The position numbers and the translations under genes are program-made. Under the pieces are notes generated by a model that saw nothing but the letters and a program-made list of their open reading frames with translations, searched no databases and was not told the DNA's origin. DNA of 64,000 bases from Marinospirillum minutulum DSM 6287 (lineage in GTDB: Bacteria > Pseudomonadota > Gammaproteobacteria > Pseudomonadales > Halomonadaceae), in the NCBI RefSeq assembly GCF_000422325.1, contig NZ_AULO01000010.1, positions 292,675-356,674 on the forward strand, in the 5' to 3' direction. Shown here piece after piece: positions 37,380-45,733 of the stretch (position 1 is the stretch's first letter; each line of letters starts with the position of its first letter).

Positions 37380-38114
37380 CTAGCTAGTGCGCTTGTAGAT
37401 TAAATCCCACACTCCATGACCTAGTTTTTCACCCCTTAGCTCAAACTTGGTTAATGGGCGAGATTCAGGCCTTGGCACAAAATCGCCTTGGGTTGCAGTG
37501 TTTTCATAACCAGGTGCATTATTCATTACATCGCGCATGTGTTCTGCATAGGCTTCCCAATCGGTTGCCAAATGAAAACGCCCGCCTACTTTTAGCTTTT
37601 TACGAACTGTTTCAACAAAGGGGGGTTGCACTATGCGGCGCTTATGGTGTTTCTTCTTATGCCAAGGGTCAGGAAAAAATAGCTGAAAGAGATCAATCGA
37701 GTTATCAGGAATACACTGATTAAAAACCTCAACGGCATCTTCGTGGTAAACCCTTAAGTTATCCACACCCAAGTCACCAGCCTCACCCAGCAACTTACCC
37801 ACACCAGGTAGGTGAACCTCAATACCCACAAAATTGTGGTCAGGCATAGCTTGTACTTGTTCTAGTAAAGAACCGCCCATGCCAAAACCCACCTCAACTA
37901 CTAGGGGTGCTTCACGCCCAAAAACTTGGGCAGCATCAAAAGCACCGTCTTCGAGTGTTAGGCCTAGTTTGGGTAAAAACTCATCTATGCCCCTTTGCTG
38001 CAAGCCAGTCATGCGGCCTTGGCGTAATACAAAACTACGAATGCGTTTGTCGTGAATGGCATCATCAGCACGATCATGCTTGTTCGATGAGGCGTTGTTA
38101 TCCAAGTTGCTCAT
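37380..38114 (-). CDS. trmB: tRNA (guanine-46-N7)-methyltransferase
   Basis: SAM-dependent enzyme methylating G46 in the tRNA variable loop. [15 protein letters not shown] is the SAM motif, and [20 protein letters not shown] is the diagnostic TrmB signature. At 244 residues it is normal. Its ATG overlaps the thiG stop by one base (TAATG), as in Pseudomonas. Confidence 0.96.
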   Translation of the reverse strand: MSNLDNNASSNKHDRADDAIHDKRIRSFVLRQGRMTGLQQRGIDEFLPKLGLTLEDGAFDAAQVFGREAPLVVEVGFGMGGSLLEQVQAMPDHNFVGIEVHLPGVGKLLGEAGDLGVDNLRVYHEDAVEVFNQCIPDNSIDLFQLFFPDPWHKKKHHKRRIVQPPFVETVRKKLKVGGRFHLATDWEAYAEHMRDVMNNAPGYENTATQGDFVPRPESRPLTKFELRGEKLGHGVWDLIYKRTS

Positions 38115-38899
38115 TAATTAATTAGTCCTTCCAGCGGTGAGCTGGCACTGGCATAGGCTTTTTTGGTCATTCGGCCAGCTAAAAAGGCTTCACGTCCTGC
38201 TTGAATCGCCTTTTTCATGGCGCTGGCCATAAGTACTGGGTTGTTAGCATGGGCAATGGCAGTGTTCATTAATACACCCGTACAGCCCATTTCCATTGCA
38301 AAGGCAGCATCAGAAGCGGTACCAACACCTGCATCAACCAACACGGGCACTTTAGCTTCTTCCATAATTAAACGAATATTGTGCGGGTTAAGAATGCCCA
38401 AGCCAGAACCAATTAAAGAACCTAACGGCATAATGGCAACACAACCCATATCTTCAAGCTCTTTGGCGGCTATAGGGTCATCGTTGCAATACACCATCAC
38501 TTCAAAGCCTTCGGCCATTAGTTGTTCAGTGGCTATAAGGGTTTCACGCATATTGGGGTAGAGGGTTTTTTGGTCACCCAGCACTTCAAGCTTTACTAGG
38601 TTGTGTCCATCTAATAGCTCGCGAGCCAATAGGCAGGTACGCACAGAATCTTTTGCGTTATAACAGCCAGCTGTATTGGGAAGGAGGGTATAACGGTCTG
38701 GAGAAATAACGTCTAGTAAATTAGGTTCATCTTGATTTTGCCCAATATTAGTACGGCGAACAGCAAAGGTAACAATTTCAGCACCAGTCATTTCAATGGC
38801 TGCTGCCGTTTCTTGCAGGTCTTTATATTTGCCTGTACCAACCAATAGACGGGATGAAAATTCGCGCTGACCTATTTTAAAAGTGTCTGGGTTCATCAC
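38114..38899 (-). CDS. thiG: Thiazole synthase
   Basis: Forms the thiazole moiety of thiamine from deoxyxylulose phosphate, dehydroglycine and ThiS thiocarboxylate. [16 protein letters not shown], the region LVKLEVLGD with the catalytic Lys, and [20 protein letters not shown] are family motifs; 261 residues. It lies downstream of thiS and upstream of trmB. No TPP riboswitch was seen upstream of thiS. Confidence 0.96.
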   Translation of the reverse strand: MMNPDTFKIGQREFSSRLLVGTGKYKDLQETAAAIEMTGAEIVTFAVRRTNIGQNQDEPNLLDVISPDRYTLLPNTAGCYNAKDSVRTCLLARELLDGHNLVKLEVLGDQKTLYPNMRETLIATEQLMAEGFEVMVYCNDDPIAAKELEDMGCVAIMPLGSLIGSGLGILNPHNIRLIMEEAKVPVLVDAGVGTASDAAFAMEMGCTGVLMNTAIAHANNPVLMASAMKKAIQAGREAFLAGRMTKKAYASASSPLEGLIN

Positions 38900-38940
38900 T
38901 TGGTCTCTTTTAATAGTCTTAGGGTTTATTACTAGTAAAT

Positions 38941-39141
38941 TTAGCCACCACCTATGGCATGTACTATCTCTACCTGGTCATTTGCTTGCAGCAAGGTTGC
39001 GGCATGACGGCTTTTGGGGATAATTTCTTCATTAATTTCAACAGCTAGCCGTTTACCAGTTAAATCTAACTGCTGTAGCAGATCGACAATACTGGCTGAT
39101 TCGGCAAGGGTGTAAGGCTGCCCGTTCAAACGTATTTGCAT
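38941..39141 (-). CDS. thiS: Sulfur-carrier protein ThiS
   Basis: Ubiquitin-like sulfur carrier, 66 residues from the ATG at 39141 ([10 protein letters not shown]). The ending HAIGGG provides the C-terminal Gly that is thiocarboxylated. An AAGGAGG SD precedes this ATG, so it is preferred over the in-frame upstream start at 39156. It is 41 bp before thiG. Confidence 0.94.
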   Translation of the reverse strand: MQIRLNGQPYTLAESASIVDLLQQLDLTGKRLAVEINEEIIPKSRHAATLLQANDQVEIVHAIGGG

Positions 39142-39179
39142 GTCCACCTCCTTCATAAAGGTGGATATTCTAACGGATT

Positions 39180-39614
39180 TTAGCTGGCGGTGGGGGCCGG
39201 TGGTACAGAATAGGTTGCAACCACATGAGCAACTAGGTCGGTTTCACCTTCACTGTAAAGCGCTACTTCACCTATCACTAGGCGCTTACCCTGCTTCAAT
39301 AGGCTGGCTTTAGCCATAATGGCACGGTCTGCACGGGGCTTGTTTAAGAAGTGAATAGTGAAATCAGTGGTCACTGCTAAAGCGACAGGCCCAATTTTGG
39401 AAAGAATAGCAACATAAAGTGCAACATCGGCTAATGCCATTAAAGTAGGGCCAGATACAGTGCCACCTGGACGAAGGTGGGTTTGATCTATGGGTTGGCG
39501 TAATAGGCTGTAATCTTCCTCTACTTCACAAACTTCACCCACATACTGAGGGAACTCTGTCTGCAAAAAACTTACCATAGCTTGGCGATTCATTTTTATA
39601 CTGCTAGTAGTCAT
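39180..39614 (-). CDS. PaaI-type hotdog-fold thioesterase
   Basis: A 144-residue hotdog-fold protein of the PaaI/YdiI-like acyl-CoA thioesterase group. The core reads HLRPGGTVSGPTLMALADVA, with the helix carrying the catalytic acidic residue, then a beta-rich half. The substrate is unknown. It lies upstream of thiS on the same strand with a 38-bp gap. Confidence 0.82.
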   Translation of the reverse strand: MTTSSIKMNRQAMVSFLQTEFPQYVGEVCEVEEDYSLLRQPIDQTHLRPGGTVSGPTLMALADVALYVAILSKIGPVALAVTTDFTIHFLNKPRADRAIMAKASLLKQGKRLVIGEVALYSEGETDLVAHVVATYSVPPAPTAS

Positions 39615-39717
39615 AAGTACTTCTCTATTTGAGTAAATTAGAATAGAAAAATTATGCAGTAAATATCACTCATTGTAAGTAGATTGCAGACGTTAAGTGT
39701 GACTTGAGAGTTTTCGG

Positions 39718-40308
39718 TTAAAAGTTTAAACGAAAACCAATGTGTGGTCCTTTTTCTAAGGCATCATCAAACCTTGTGTTGCCAGACTTTTCATTTTTAA
39801 GTCTTAAATAGCGAAAACCCGCAAAAATATCGGTGTTTTGAATAACACGGAAAGCAATGCGACCACCTACCTCGTAAATTCGTTCTGTGTCACCAAAGCT
39901 AGTAACTTGGGGTGCATACCAAGCATAACCACCCGCAGATAAGCGCTGAGCCCCAGGAATAGTGTGGTAAAACATACCACCCACGGCAATGGCTGCACCA
40001 TTAAGGTTGCCATAATCGTAAAGGTACAAGCGACCACCAACAGCAGCTCGGTAGGTAGCATTATCTGTTTCTACACCTTGAAAACCGACAGTGCCAACAA
40101 GGGCAGAGCTATTACTGTTTTCTTCAGTGTAAAGTAGGCTAGCATTTACATAGAGATTCGAGGTTTTTGGCAGCAGCGTATCAAATTCAGCTTGGGCGGT
40201 ATCTTCACTAAGGTTAGCTTCAACTGAGCTAGCTGCAAAAGTGCTTGAAGCAGTAGCAGAAATTAATAAAGCGCTAGATAAAGCAATGAATGTACTTTTA
40301 TTTAACAT
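39718..40308 (-). CDS. YfaZ-like outer membrane protein
   Basis: A signal peptide (about 1-25, ending TFAAS) precedes a 170-residue domain rich in alternating hydrophobic and aromatic beta strands. It ends in F after GPHIGFRLNF, the C-terminal aromatic expected of an outer-membrane beta barrel. The pattern matches the YfaZ precursor family, whose role is unknown. It stands alone between pyrE and the thioesterase gene. Confidence 0.7.
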   Translation of the reverse strand: MLNKSTFIALSSALLISATASSTFAASSVEANLSEDTAQAEFDTLLPKTSNLYVNASLLYTEENSNSSALVGTVGFQGVETDNATYRAAVGGRLYLYDYGNLNGAAIAVGGMFYHTIPGAQRLSAGGYAWYAPQVTSFGDTERIYEVGGRIAFRVIQNTDIFAGFRYLRLKNEKSGNTRFDDALEKGPHIGFRLNF

Positions 40309-40334
40309 ATTAGCTTGGCTCCGTAAGAAAAAAG

Positions 40335-40979
40335 TTAAACACCATAAGCTTGATGGTAGGCTTTAATGGCATCGACATGTGGCGTTAACTCGGGTTGATG
40401 AGATGCAAACTCCAGCACATCTTCTAAAGCAATAATGCTAATGACTGGAATACCTAAATCTTGCTCTACTTCTTGAATAGCAGACCTTTCGCCCTGACCT
40501 CGCTCTTGGCGATTTAAGGCAATAACCACACCAGCAACTACGCCGCCCGCCTCTTCTATTAAAGGTAAAACCTCACGAATGGCTGTGCCCGCCGTAATAA
40601 CATCATCAATAATTAAGACACGCTTACCCTGCATAGCTGCACCCACTAGCTGACCACCTTCGCCATGGGCCTTAACTTCTTTTCGGTTAAAAGCAAAAGG
40701 CGTAGGACGCTGATGGTGCTCTGCCAGCATGGAGGCAGTAGCTGAACCCAGAGGAATGCCCTTGTATGCAGGGCCAAATAATACATCAAACGCAATTTCA
40801 GACCGAATGATGGTTTCAGCGTAGCTTTTACCTAGCTCGACCAAAGCCTCACCAGAATTAAATAAGCCAGCATTAAAAAAATAGGGGCTAGTACGACCAG
40901 ACTTTAAAGTAAACTCACCAAAACGCAGAACTTCCTGTCTTAGCGCAAAGTTAATAAAGTCTTTTTGGTAATCGAGCAT
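40335..40979 (-). CDS. pyrE: Orotate phosphoribosyltransferase
   Basis: Makes OMP from orotate and PRPP. The PRPP loop [18 protein letters not shown] and the N-terminal [16 protein letters not shown] are clear; 214 residues. It is divergent from crc, the same arrangement as in Pseudomonas. Confidence 0.96.
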   Translation of the reverse strand: MLDYQKDFINFALRQEVLRFGEFTLKSGRTSPYFFNAGLFNSGEALVELGKSYAETIIRSEIAFDVLFGPAYKGIPLGSATASMLAEHHQRPTPFAFNRKEVKAHGEGGQLVGAAMQGKRVLIIDDVITAGTAIREVLPLIEEAGGVVAGVVIALNRQERGQGERSAIQEVEQDLGIPVISIIALEDVLEFASHQPELTPHVDAIKAYHQAYGV

Positions 40980-41158
40980 GTAGAGTTCCAGTAACTTATT
41001 TCTTAAATTGTATTAAATGCATTGTGCATTATGTAGCCAGTTGCGGCAAAATGACTCATATAAGCGACCAAGGGCAAGAGTAATTCCCTAAAGGTCTGTA
41101 GGCAGGTATCATACACTTTATCCAAATTAGTCACACGCTGGAATGGGAACAACCACGC

Positions 41159-41914
41159 ATGAAAGTTATCAGCCTTAATGTTGGCGGAATTAAGCAAGCC
41201 GTTGAAAAAGGGTTTCTAGACTGGTTGAAAGACCAGGATGCTGATGTTGTATGCGTTCAAGATGTGCGTACAAAAAGCTGGAAGTTGGGTGATGCCATAG
41301 AGCGCCCAGAGGGTTGGGAAGGGTATTTTTTTGATGCCGAACAAGATGATTTCTCTGGTACAGGTATCTACTGCCGCAAAACACCTAAAGCCGTTATGAC
41401 AGGCCTAGGTTTTGAGTTGGCTGACAGAGAAGGTCGTTTTATGCAGGCCGACTTTGAAAAAGTGAGTGTTGCTAGCTTTCTTATGCCCTCAGGTGCTAAC
41501 CCTGCTGAGAAAAAACTTTTTCTAGAACAGTTTTTAGAGTTTCTAACCAAGTTACGTCGTAAACGCCGTGAATTTATTATTTGTGGCACTTGGAATATAG
41601 CCCATAAAACTATTGATCTAGCTAACTGGCAAGATAACCAGCTAAGCATAGGTTTTCGTCCTGAAGAACGCGCCTGGATGGATCAAGTGTTTGGGCCGCT
41701 AAGTTTTATTGATGCCTTTAGAGAAGTAAACCGTGATACAGACCAGTTTACTTTTTGGCCAAATGCTAACTTAGAACGCCAAAGGCAAGAGGGCTGGCGC
41801 TTAGATTATCAAGTGGTTGGGCCTAACCTACGCAAAAACATTAAAGATGCCTGGATAGATAGAAGTGTGAAGTTTTCTGACCATGCACCCATTTTTGTAG
41901 AGTACGATATTTAG
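41159..41914 (+). CDS. crc: Crc-type catabolite repression protein (inactive exonuclease III homologue)
   Basis: The fold is that of the exonuclease III/EEP family (251 residues), but catalytic positions have drifted. The metal-binding Glu is Asp35 in CVQDVR, and the active-site Asp of GDxN is Thr144 in CGTWNIAHK. DH is retained at 241-242 (SDHAP). Together with the pyrE neighbour this marks it as Crc, which in Pseudomonas works with Hfq to repress translation of catabolic mRNAs under carbon excess. Crc is known mainly from Pseudomonas and relatives. It ends at a strong hairpin shared with rph. Confidence 0.85.
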   Translation: MKVISLNVGGIKQAVEKGFLDWLKDQDADVVCVQDVRTKSWKLGDAIERPEGWEGYFFDAEQDDFSGTGIYCRKTPKAVMTGLGFELADREGRFMQADFEKVSVASFLMPSGANPAEKKLFLEQFLEFLTKLRRKRREFIICGTWNIAHKTIDLANWQDNQLSIGFRPEERAWMDQVFGPLSFIDAFREVNRDTDQFTFWPNANLERQRQEGWRLDYQVVGPNLRKNIKDAWIDRSVKFSDHAPIFVEYDI

Positions 41915-41922
41915 CTATAAAA

Positions 41923-41967
41923 AACCGGAGCTTTTAGTTACTCAATTACTGAGTTAAAGCTCCGGTT
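41923..41967. terminator. Bidirectional terminator between crc and rph
   Basis: AACCGGAGCTTT and AAAGCTCCGGTT form a perfect 12-bp outer stem. A smaller ACTCA/TGAGT pair lies in the loop. An A run on the left serves minus-strand transcription (rph). Confidence 0.85.
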
Positions 41968-41976
41968 AGCTGTTTA

Positions 41977-42696
41977 TTAAAGTTCTTGTAGCGCCTGCTG
42001 CTGAATAACCAATAGCTCACGGCAACCCTTCTCAGCTAGCTCTAGCATGGCATTCATTTCATCACGACTAAAAGCTACCCCTTCCGCAGTACCTTGCACC
42101 TCAATAAACTTACCCTCCTGCGTCATCACCACGTTCATGTCGGTTTCGCAGTTAGAGTCTTCTGGGTAGTCTAAATCTAAGACAGCTTCGCCCTTATACA
42201 TGCCCACCGATACCGAAGCGACAAACTGCTTAAACGGATCAGTTTTAATGCTCTTGTTTAACTGCAAGCTGCGTAAAGCATCAACCAAAGCAACACAAGC
42301 GCCAGTAATAGAAGCAGTGCGTGTGCCGCCGTCGGCTTGAATAACGTCGCAATCAAGCGTGATAGTAAACTCACCCAGCTTTTTAAGGTCTAGGGCTGCG
42401 CGTAACGAGCGACCAATTAAACGCTGAATTTCTAAAGTGCGCCCACCCTGCTTGCCGCTAGTCGCTTCACGTCTATTACGTGTATGAGTAGATCTTGGTA
42501 ACATGCCGTATTCAGCAGTAATCCAGCCTTGGCCTTTGCCCTGTAGCCAGCGAGGCACGCCTTTTTCTACACTAGCGGTGCAAATCACCTGAGTATTACC
42601 GAAGCAAACCAGTACAGACCCTTCGGCATGGCTGGTAAAATGACGGATGATTTTAACTTCTCGTGCTTGATCGGGAGCTCTGCCACTTGGACGCAT
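41977..42696 (-). CDS. rph: Ribonuclease PH
   Basis: Phosphorolytic 3'-5' exoribonuclease trimming tRNA precursors. [16 protein letters not shown] and [18 protein letters not shown] are diagnostic N-terminal segments, and the phosphate-binding [17 protein letters not shown] is intact; 239 residues. It is divergent from yicC, the conserved order. Confidence 0.97.
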   Translation of the reverse strand: MRPSGRAPDQAREVKIIRHFTSHAEGSVLVCFGNTQVICTASVEKGVPRWLQGKGQGWITAEYGMLPRSTHTRNRREATSGKQGGRTLEIQRLIGRSLRAALDLKKLGEFTITLDCDVIQADGGTRTASITGACVALVDALRSLQLNKSIKTDPFKQFVASVSVGMYKGEAVLDLDYPEDSNCETDMNVVMTQEGKFIEVQGTAEGVAFSRDEMNAMLELAEKGCRELLVIQQQALQEL

Positions 42697-42760
42697 TAAT
42701 CGTTTCCTGAATCTGTTAATTTAAAAGAGTTAGCTAGTATATCACCCACAAGGATATTCC

Positions 42761-43621
42761 ATGACTGCCAGTATGACCGCTTTTGCCCGCCGTGAAACTC
42801 ACCAAGATTGGGGTAGCCTTAGCTGGGAAATTCGCTCAGTTAATCAACGCTACCTAGAACCAGCTTTTCGCCTACCAGAAACACTAAGAGACCTAGAGCC
42901 AGTACTACGTAACCAACTACGCCAAGCCCTATCACGCGGCAAGCTAGATATAACCTTAAGGTTTTACCCTGCTGAAGATAATGCCCAGTTAGAAGTGAAC
43001 ACCGCTTTGCTAGAGCAACTAATAACAGCAGCCGACCAAATTTATAATCGTACCCCCGCAGCTTCTTTAGATCCCTTGCGCCTTCTACAGTGGCCAGGCG
43101 TTATGCAAAGCAAACAAGCCGATGAAGAAGCAGTTAAAGAAACGGCACTTGAATTATTTCAACAAACCCTCGCTGACTTAAAAGCCCATCGAGAAAGGGA
43201 GGGTACAGAGCTAGCTAAGTTAATTGAAGAACGCCTAGCAAAAATTAGCCAACACCTAGTTAGCGCACAAAACTATCTGCCCGAAGCCTTAGAAGCTTGG
43301 CGCACCAACCTATTAGAAAGAGCACAAAAGCTACAAGTTGAACTAGACCCAGCCCGCTTAGAACAAGAAGTAGTCATGCTGGCGCAAAAACAAGATGTAA
43401 TGGAAGAGCTAGATAGACTAACCACGCATACAAAAGAAGTACGCCGCGCCCTAACCAGCAAACAACCCATAGGCCGCCGTTTAGACTTTTTAATGCAAGA
43501 AATGAACCGCGAAGCCAATACCCTAGGTTCAAAAGCTATTAGTATGGAAATGACCCAAGTGTCGGTGGATTTAAAAGTATTAATCGAGCAAATGAGGGAG
43601 CAGATTCAAAATATAGAGTAG
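42761..43621 (+). CDS. yicC: YicC family endoribonuclease
   Basis: A 286-residue YicC/YloC protein, reported as an endoribonuclease. MTASMTAFARRE at the N-terminus and RRLDFLMQEMNREANTLGSK near the C-terminus are signature segments. In most gammaproteobacteria gmk follows directly; here the accessory island starts instead. Confidence 0.94.
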   Translation: MTASMTAFARRETHQDWGSLSWEIRSVNQRYLEPAFRLPETLRDLEPVLRNQLRQALSRGKLDITLRFYPAEDNAQLEVNTALLEQLITAADQIYNRTPAASLDPLRLLQWPGVMQSKQADEEAVKETALELFQQTLADLKAHREREGTELAKLIEERLAKISQHLVSAQNYLPEALEAWRTNLLERAQKLQVELDPARLEQEVVMLAQKQDVMEELDRLTTHTKEVRRALTSKQPIGRRLDFLMQEMNREANTLGSKAISMEMTQVSVDLKVLIEQMREQIQNIE

Positions 43622-43652
43622 TTTTTTTATCCGTCTAAGAATGTCTTAAAAG

Positions 43653-43697
43653 CCCTGTATTACCTTGTAAAGAACATTGAAAATGCAGGGTTATTTT
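43653..43697 (+). terminator. Probable terminator of yicC
   Basis: CCCTGTATT (43653-43661) pairs with AATGCAGGG (43682-43690) with one wobble, and TTATTTTAATTT follows. The loop is long (20 nt). The rest of 43700-43878 holds partial inverted repeats but no gene. Confidence 0.45.
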
Positions 43698-43878
43698 AAT
43701 TTCCCTCGTCCAAATCGGTTTACAGGTGTCTGCTAAAAACTACCAGTTGAGTGGTGGGCATAATGCTGGGCAGCCACCTCATTTTGGCTCAAGAAGCGTT
43801 TTGCGGTGAGCTAACTGGTGAGCAGTAAGTACCCAGTTTTTGCATTTAACTTGCCACCACAACAGGTTAGATGCTGAT

Positions 43879-44013
43879 TCAATAGGCAAGCTCAGAAACG
43901 TTATTAAAAACAAGAATAGCCGTCACTGGACGCTGATCTAATGGGTAGCGAGAGGGGTGCTGTTGATGTGATTTTAATATTAATAATGCTAAATGGCCGT
44001 ATATTCGTACCAT
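43879..44013 (-). CDS. Small ORF of 44 codons downstream of doc, unknown
   Basis: Starts MVRIYGHLALLILK and ends VFNNVSELAY. It follows the doc-type gene by 22 bp on the same strand. It is also the tail of a longer open frame that overlaps doc out of frame. No SD better than CACGAG, and no family recognised. It may be a fragment of a larger lost gene or a small third member of the toxin operon. Confidence 0.35.
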   Translation of the reverse strand: MVRIYGHLALLILKSHQQHPSRYPLDQRPVTAILVFNNVSELAY

Positions 44014-44035
44014 CTCGTGATGATCCACGAAATGG

Positions 44036-44503
44036 TTAGTAATCTTTAGCTGCTTCGATTGCTTCCAATATAGCCAATTTAACCGACTCCGGATAATCGT
44101 CGTCATAAAGTACTGAGCTGATGATCTGACGTAATAGATCCTTGTCGATAACGTTATCAGCAACCCAAACGACGATGTTTTCCATCTCTTTGGCAAAGCG
44201 CTTTACCACATAGTCAAAACCGTTTAATTCAAGGAAATAAGCGCCTAACACCAACGATGATCGCTTATTACCATCGTTAAAAGCATGGTTTTTATTAATG
44301 GAAAATACTAAGTGAGTCAGCTTGTCTTCCATTTCTGGGTAATACCAGTCATTTTGTATGTGCTCTAAGGGGCTTTCTAACTGACCAATGTCTTTGGTGC
44401 CTGCTAATCCACCAGAATACTCAATGACCCAATCGTGAACGCTGATCGCATGCGCCACATCGAAATAGAAAAAACGTAAGCCTGTGTCTGTAGAGTCACT
44501 CAT
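44036..44503 (-). CDS. doc: Doc/Fic family death-on-curing toxin
   Basis: A Fic-fold protein of about 155 residues. The active-site motif is HAFNDGNKRS (residues 75-84 counted from the GTG at 44509), matching HxFxDGNKR of death-on-curing proteins, which modify target proteins with phosphate or nucleotide. The ATG at 44503 has an AAAGGA SD and is preferred. It lies 16 bp after the DNA-binding partner gene, which probably acts as antitoxin or regulator. A Phd-like antitoxin is absent. Confidence 0.82.
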   Translation of the reverse strand: MSDSTDTGLRFFYFDVAHAISVHDWVIEYSGGLAGTKDIGQLESPLEHIQNDWYYPEMEDKLTHLVFSINKNHAFNDGNKRSSLVLGAYFLELNGFDYVVKRFAKEMENIVVWVADNVIDKDLLRQIISSVLYDDDYPESVKLAILEAIEAAKDY

Positions 44504-44519
44504 AACCACATTCCTTTGC

Positions 44520-45533
44520 TTACCGATCTTTCAAACGCTTGAGTACTGCTAATGTTTCTGGGTCACTTAATTGCTCTTCCAAAGAACGACTTTTTTCACC
44601 CAAAAAGCGATCAAAGTCAGCTTCAGGCACCGATTCTATATAAGCTTCCAGCTTTTCATGTAAGGCATCACGAAAACAGAGGTCGCGACTGGCCATTTTT
44701 GTTCTAGCATCCAAAATCAAAGGCTTAAAAAGAGGATGTTTTTCAAAGCTAGCAATTAAGCTTTCCGCTTCTTTTTGTGTGAGTTTACGTCCTTGTAATT
44801 TACTCGCATGCTCTAACTCATGAGCTATGCCAGCCTCAAAGCTAGCAATCAAATTAACCACTTCTGAATACATGGTTTCACGAATTTTGTCCTTTTCTGC
44901 CAGATTTAATACCTTTTTATACTCAGTGGCATTCTCATGAAAAATACTTTTATAAATAAGGTTGGTAAAACGGGGATACTTCCATTGATTTCCTTCAACA
45001 AAAAAATCAAGCGCATCCGTAAATTGTTTTCGGTAGTTCTCCTCTTGAAAAGCCGCTAACAGATAGTTTTCATCACGCTGATTAATAAACTTAGTATGGC
45101 CACCCACACGCTCAGCCATTACATCTAGTACAATATCCAGCAGACGTGAACGCAAAAGGCGTGCGGACTCACTTTCTGTTAGTAACATCCCTATGTTGAG
45201 CACAGCACGAAAACTGAACAAACCCAGCATGGTGGTTTTGGTACCGTCATTGATGTCGGTACCAGATATTAGCTCCTTGAATTCTTTTAATTTTTTACCT
45301 TTTAGCACCTGATAGCCGTTGCTTTTTAACTCATTGGCATGGCTGGCCAAATAGCGTTCAATAGTACGGTCTGTAACGTCATAGAGTGACGCCACTTGTG
45401 CCTTGGTTAATACAGTCTCACCTTCAAAAGTGACACCACCTAAACCTAAGTGCTGTTCGGCTTGTTGTAGGGCGTAGCGGTTGTTAAGAATATTTTGGCG
45501 GTCATGTGATGATGCGGTTAGGTCTTTAGCCAT
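44520..45533 (-). CDS. HTH DNA-binding protein partnered with Doc
   Basis: A protein of 337 residues from the ATG at 45533, with AAGGAG 11 nt upstream; the frame is open 20 codons further. An N-terminal helix-turn-helix is visible as LTKAQVASLYDVTDRTIERY, followed by a mainly helical body with GTKTTMLGLFSFRAVLNIGM and ESARLLRSRLLDIV. A charged C-terminus with the stretch FDRFLGEKSRSLEEQL completes it. The family is often found next to Fic/Doc genes (from memory). An antitoxin or transcriptional autoregulator is inferred; the enzymatic role of the large C-terminal part is unknown. Confidence 0.65.
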   Translation of the reverse strand: MAKDLTASSHDRQNILNNRYALQQAEQHLGLGGVTFEGETVLTKAQVASLYDVTDRTIERYLASHANELKSNGYQVLKGKKLKEFKELISGTDINDGTKTTMLGLFSFRAVLNIGMLLTESESARLLRSRLLDIVLDVMAERVGGHTKFINQRDENYLLAAFQEENYRKQFTDALDFFVEGNQWKYPRFTNLIYKSIFHENATEYKKVLNLAEKDKIRETMYSEVVNLIASFEAGIAHELEHASKLQGRKLTQKEAESLIASFEKHPLFKPLILDARTKMASRDLCFRDALHEKLEAYIESVPEADFDRFLGEKSRSLEEQLSDPETLAVLKRLKDR

Positions 45534-45609
45534 GCTACTACATACTCCTTGAACTTCCCCTAAACAATTGGACACTCTTAAGTTAGAATACACACCTTAG
45601 GAGATTAAC

Positions 45610-45720
45610 ATGTTAAAACCTCACTACACACCAGAGTTTAGAGCAGAAGCAATCAAGCAGGTCACTGAGTTGAACTTTAGGTGTGTTGGCTGTCATTCTC
45701 TTCACCTTCTACATAATTGA
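45610..45720 (+). pseudogene. IS3-like transposase OrfA remnant
   Basis: An ORF with a good SD (TTAGGAG) starts MLKPHYTPEFRAEAIKQVTE, which resembles the helix-turn-helix start of IS3-family OrfA, then turns into unrelated sequence after about 21 codons and stops. Only about 110-150 bp of the element remain. The segment AACTTTAGGTGTGTT on the right is a partial reverse match to GACACTCTTAAGTT upstream on the left, which might be the element's decayed ends; this is weak. Confidence 0.5.
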
Positions 45721-45733
45721 TAACACCCCTTTT

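Noticed and set aside
39142..39179. TPP riboswitch before thiS
   Set aside because: Only 38 bp separate thiS from the thioesterase gene, and no thi-box sequence is seen.
43735..43835. Possible attC or recombination site with CCAGTT/AACTGG arms
   Set aside because: The arms lack the conserved RYYYAAC/GTTRRRY cores of integron sites, and no integron integrase is present.
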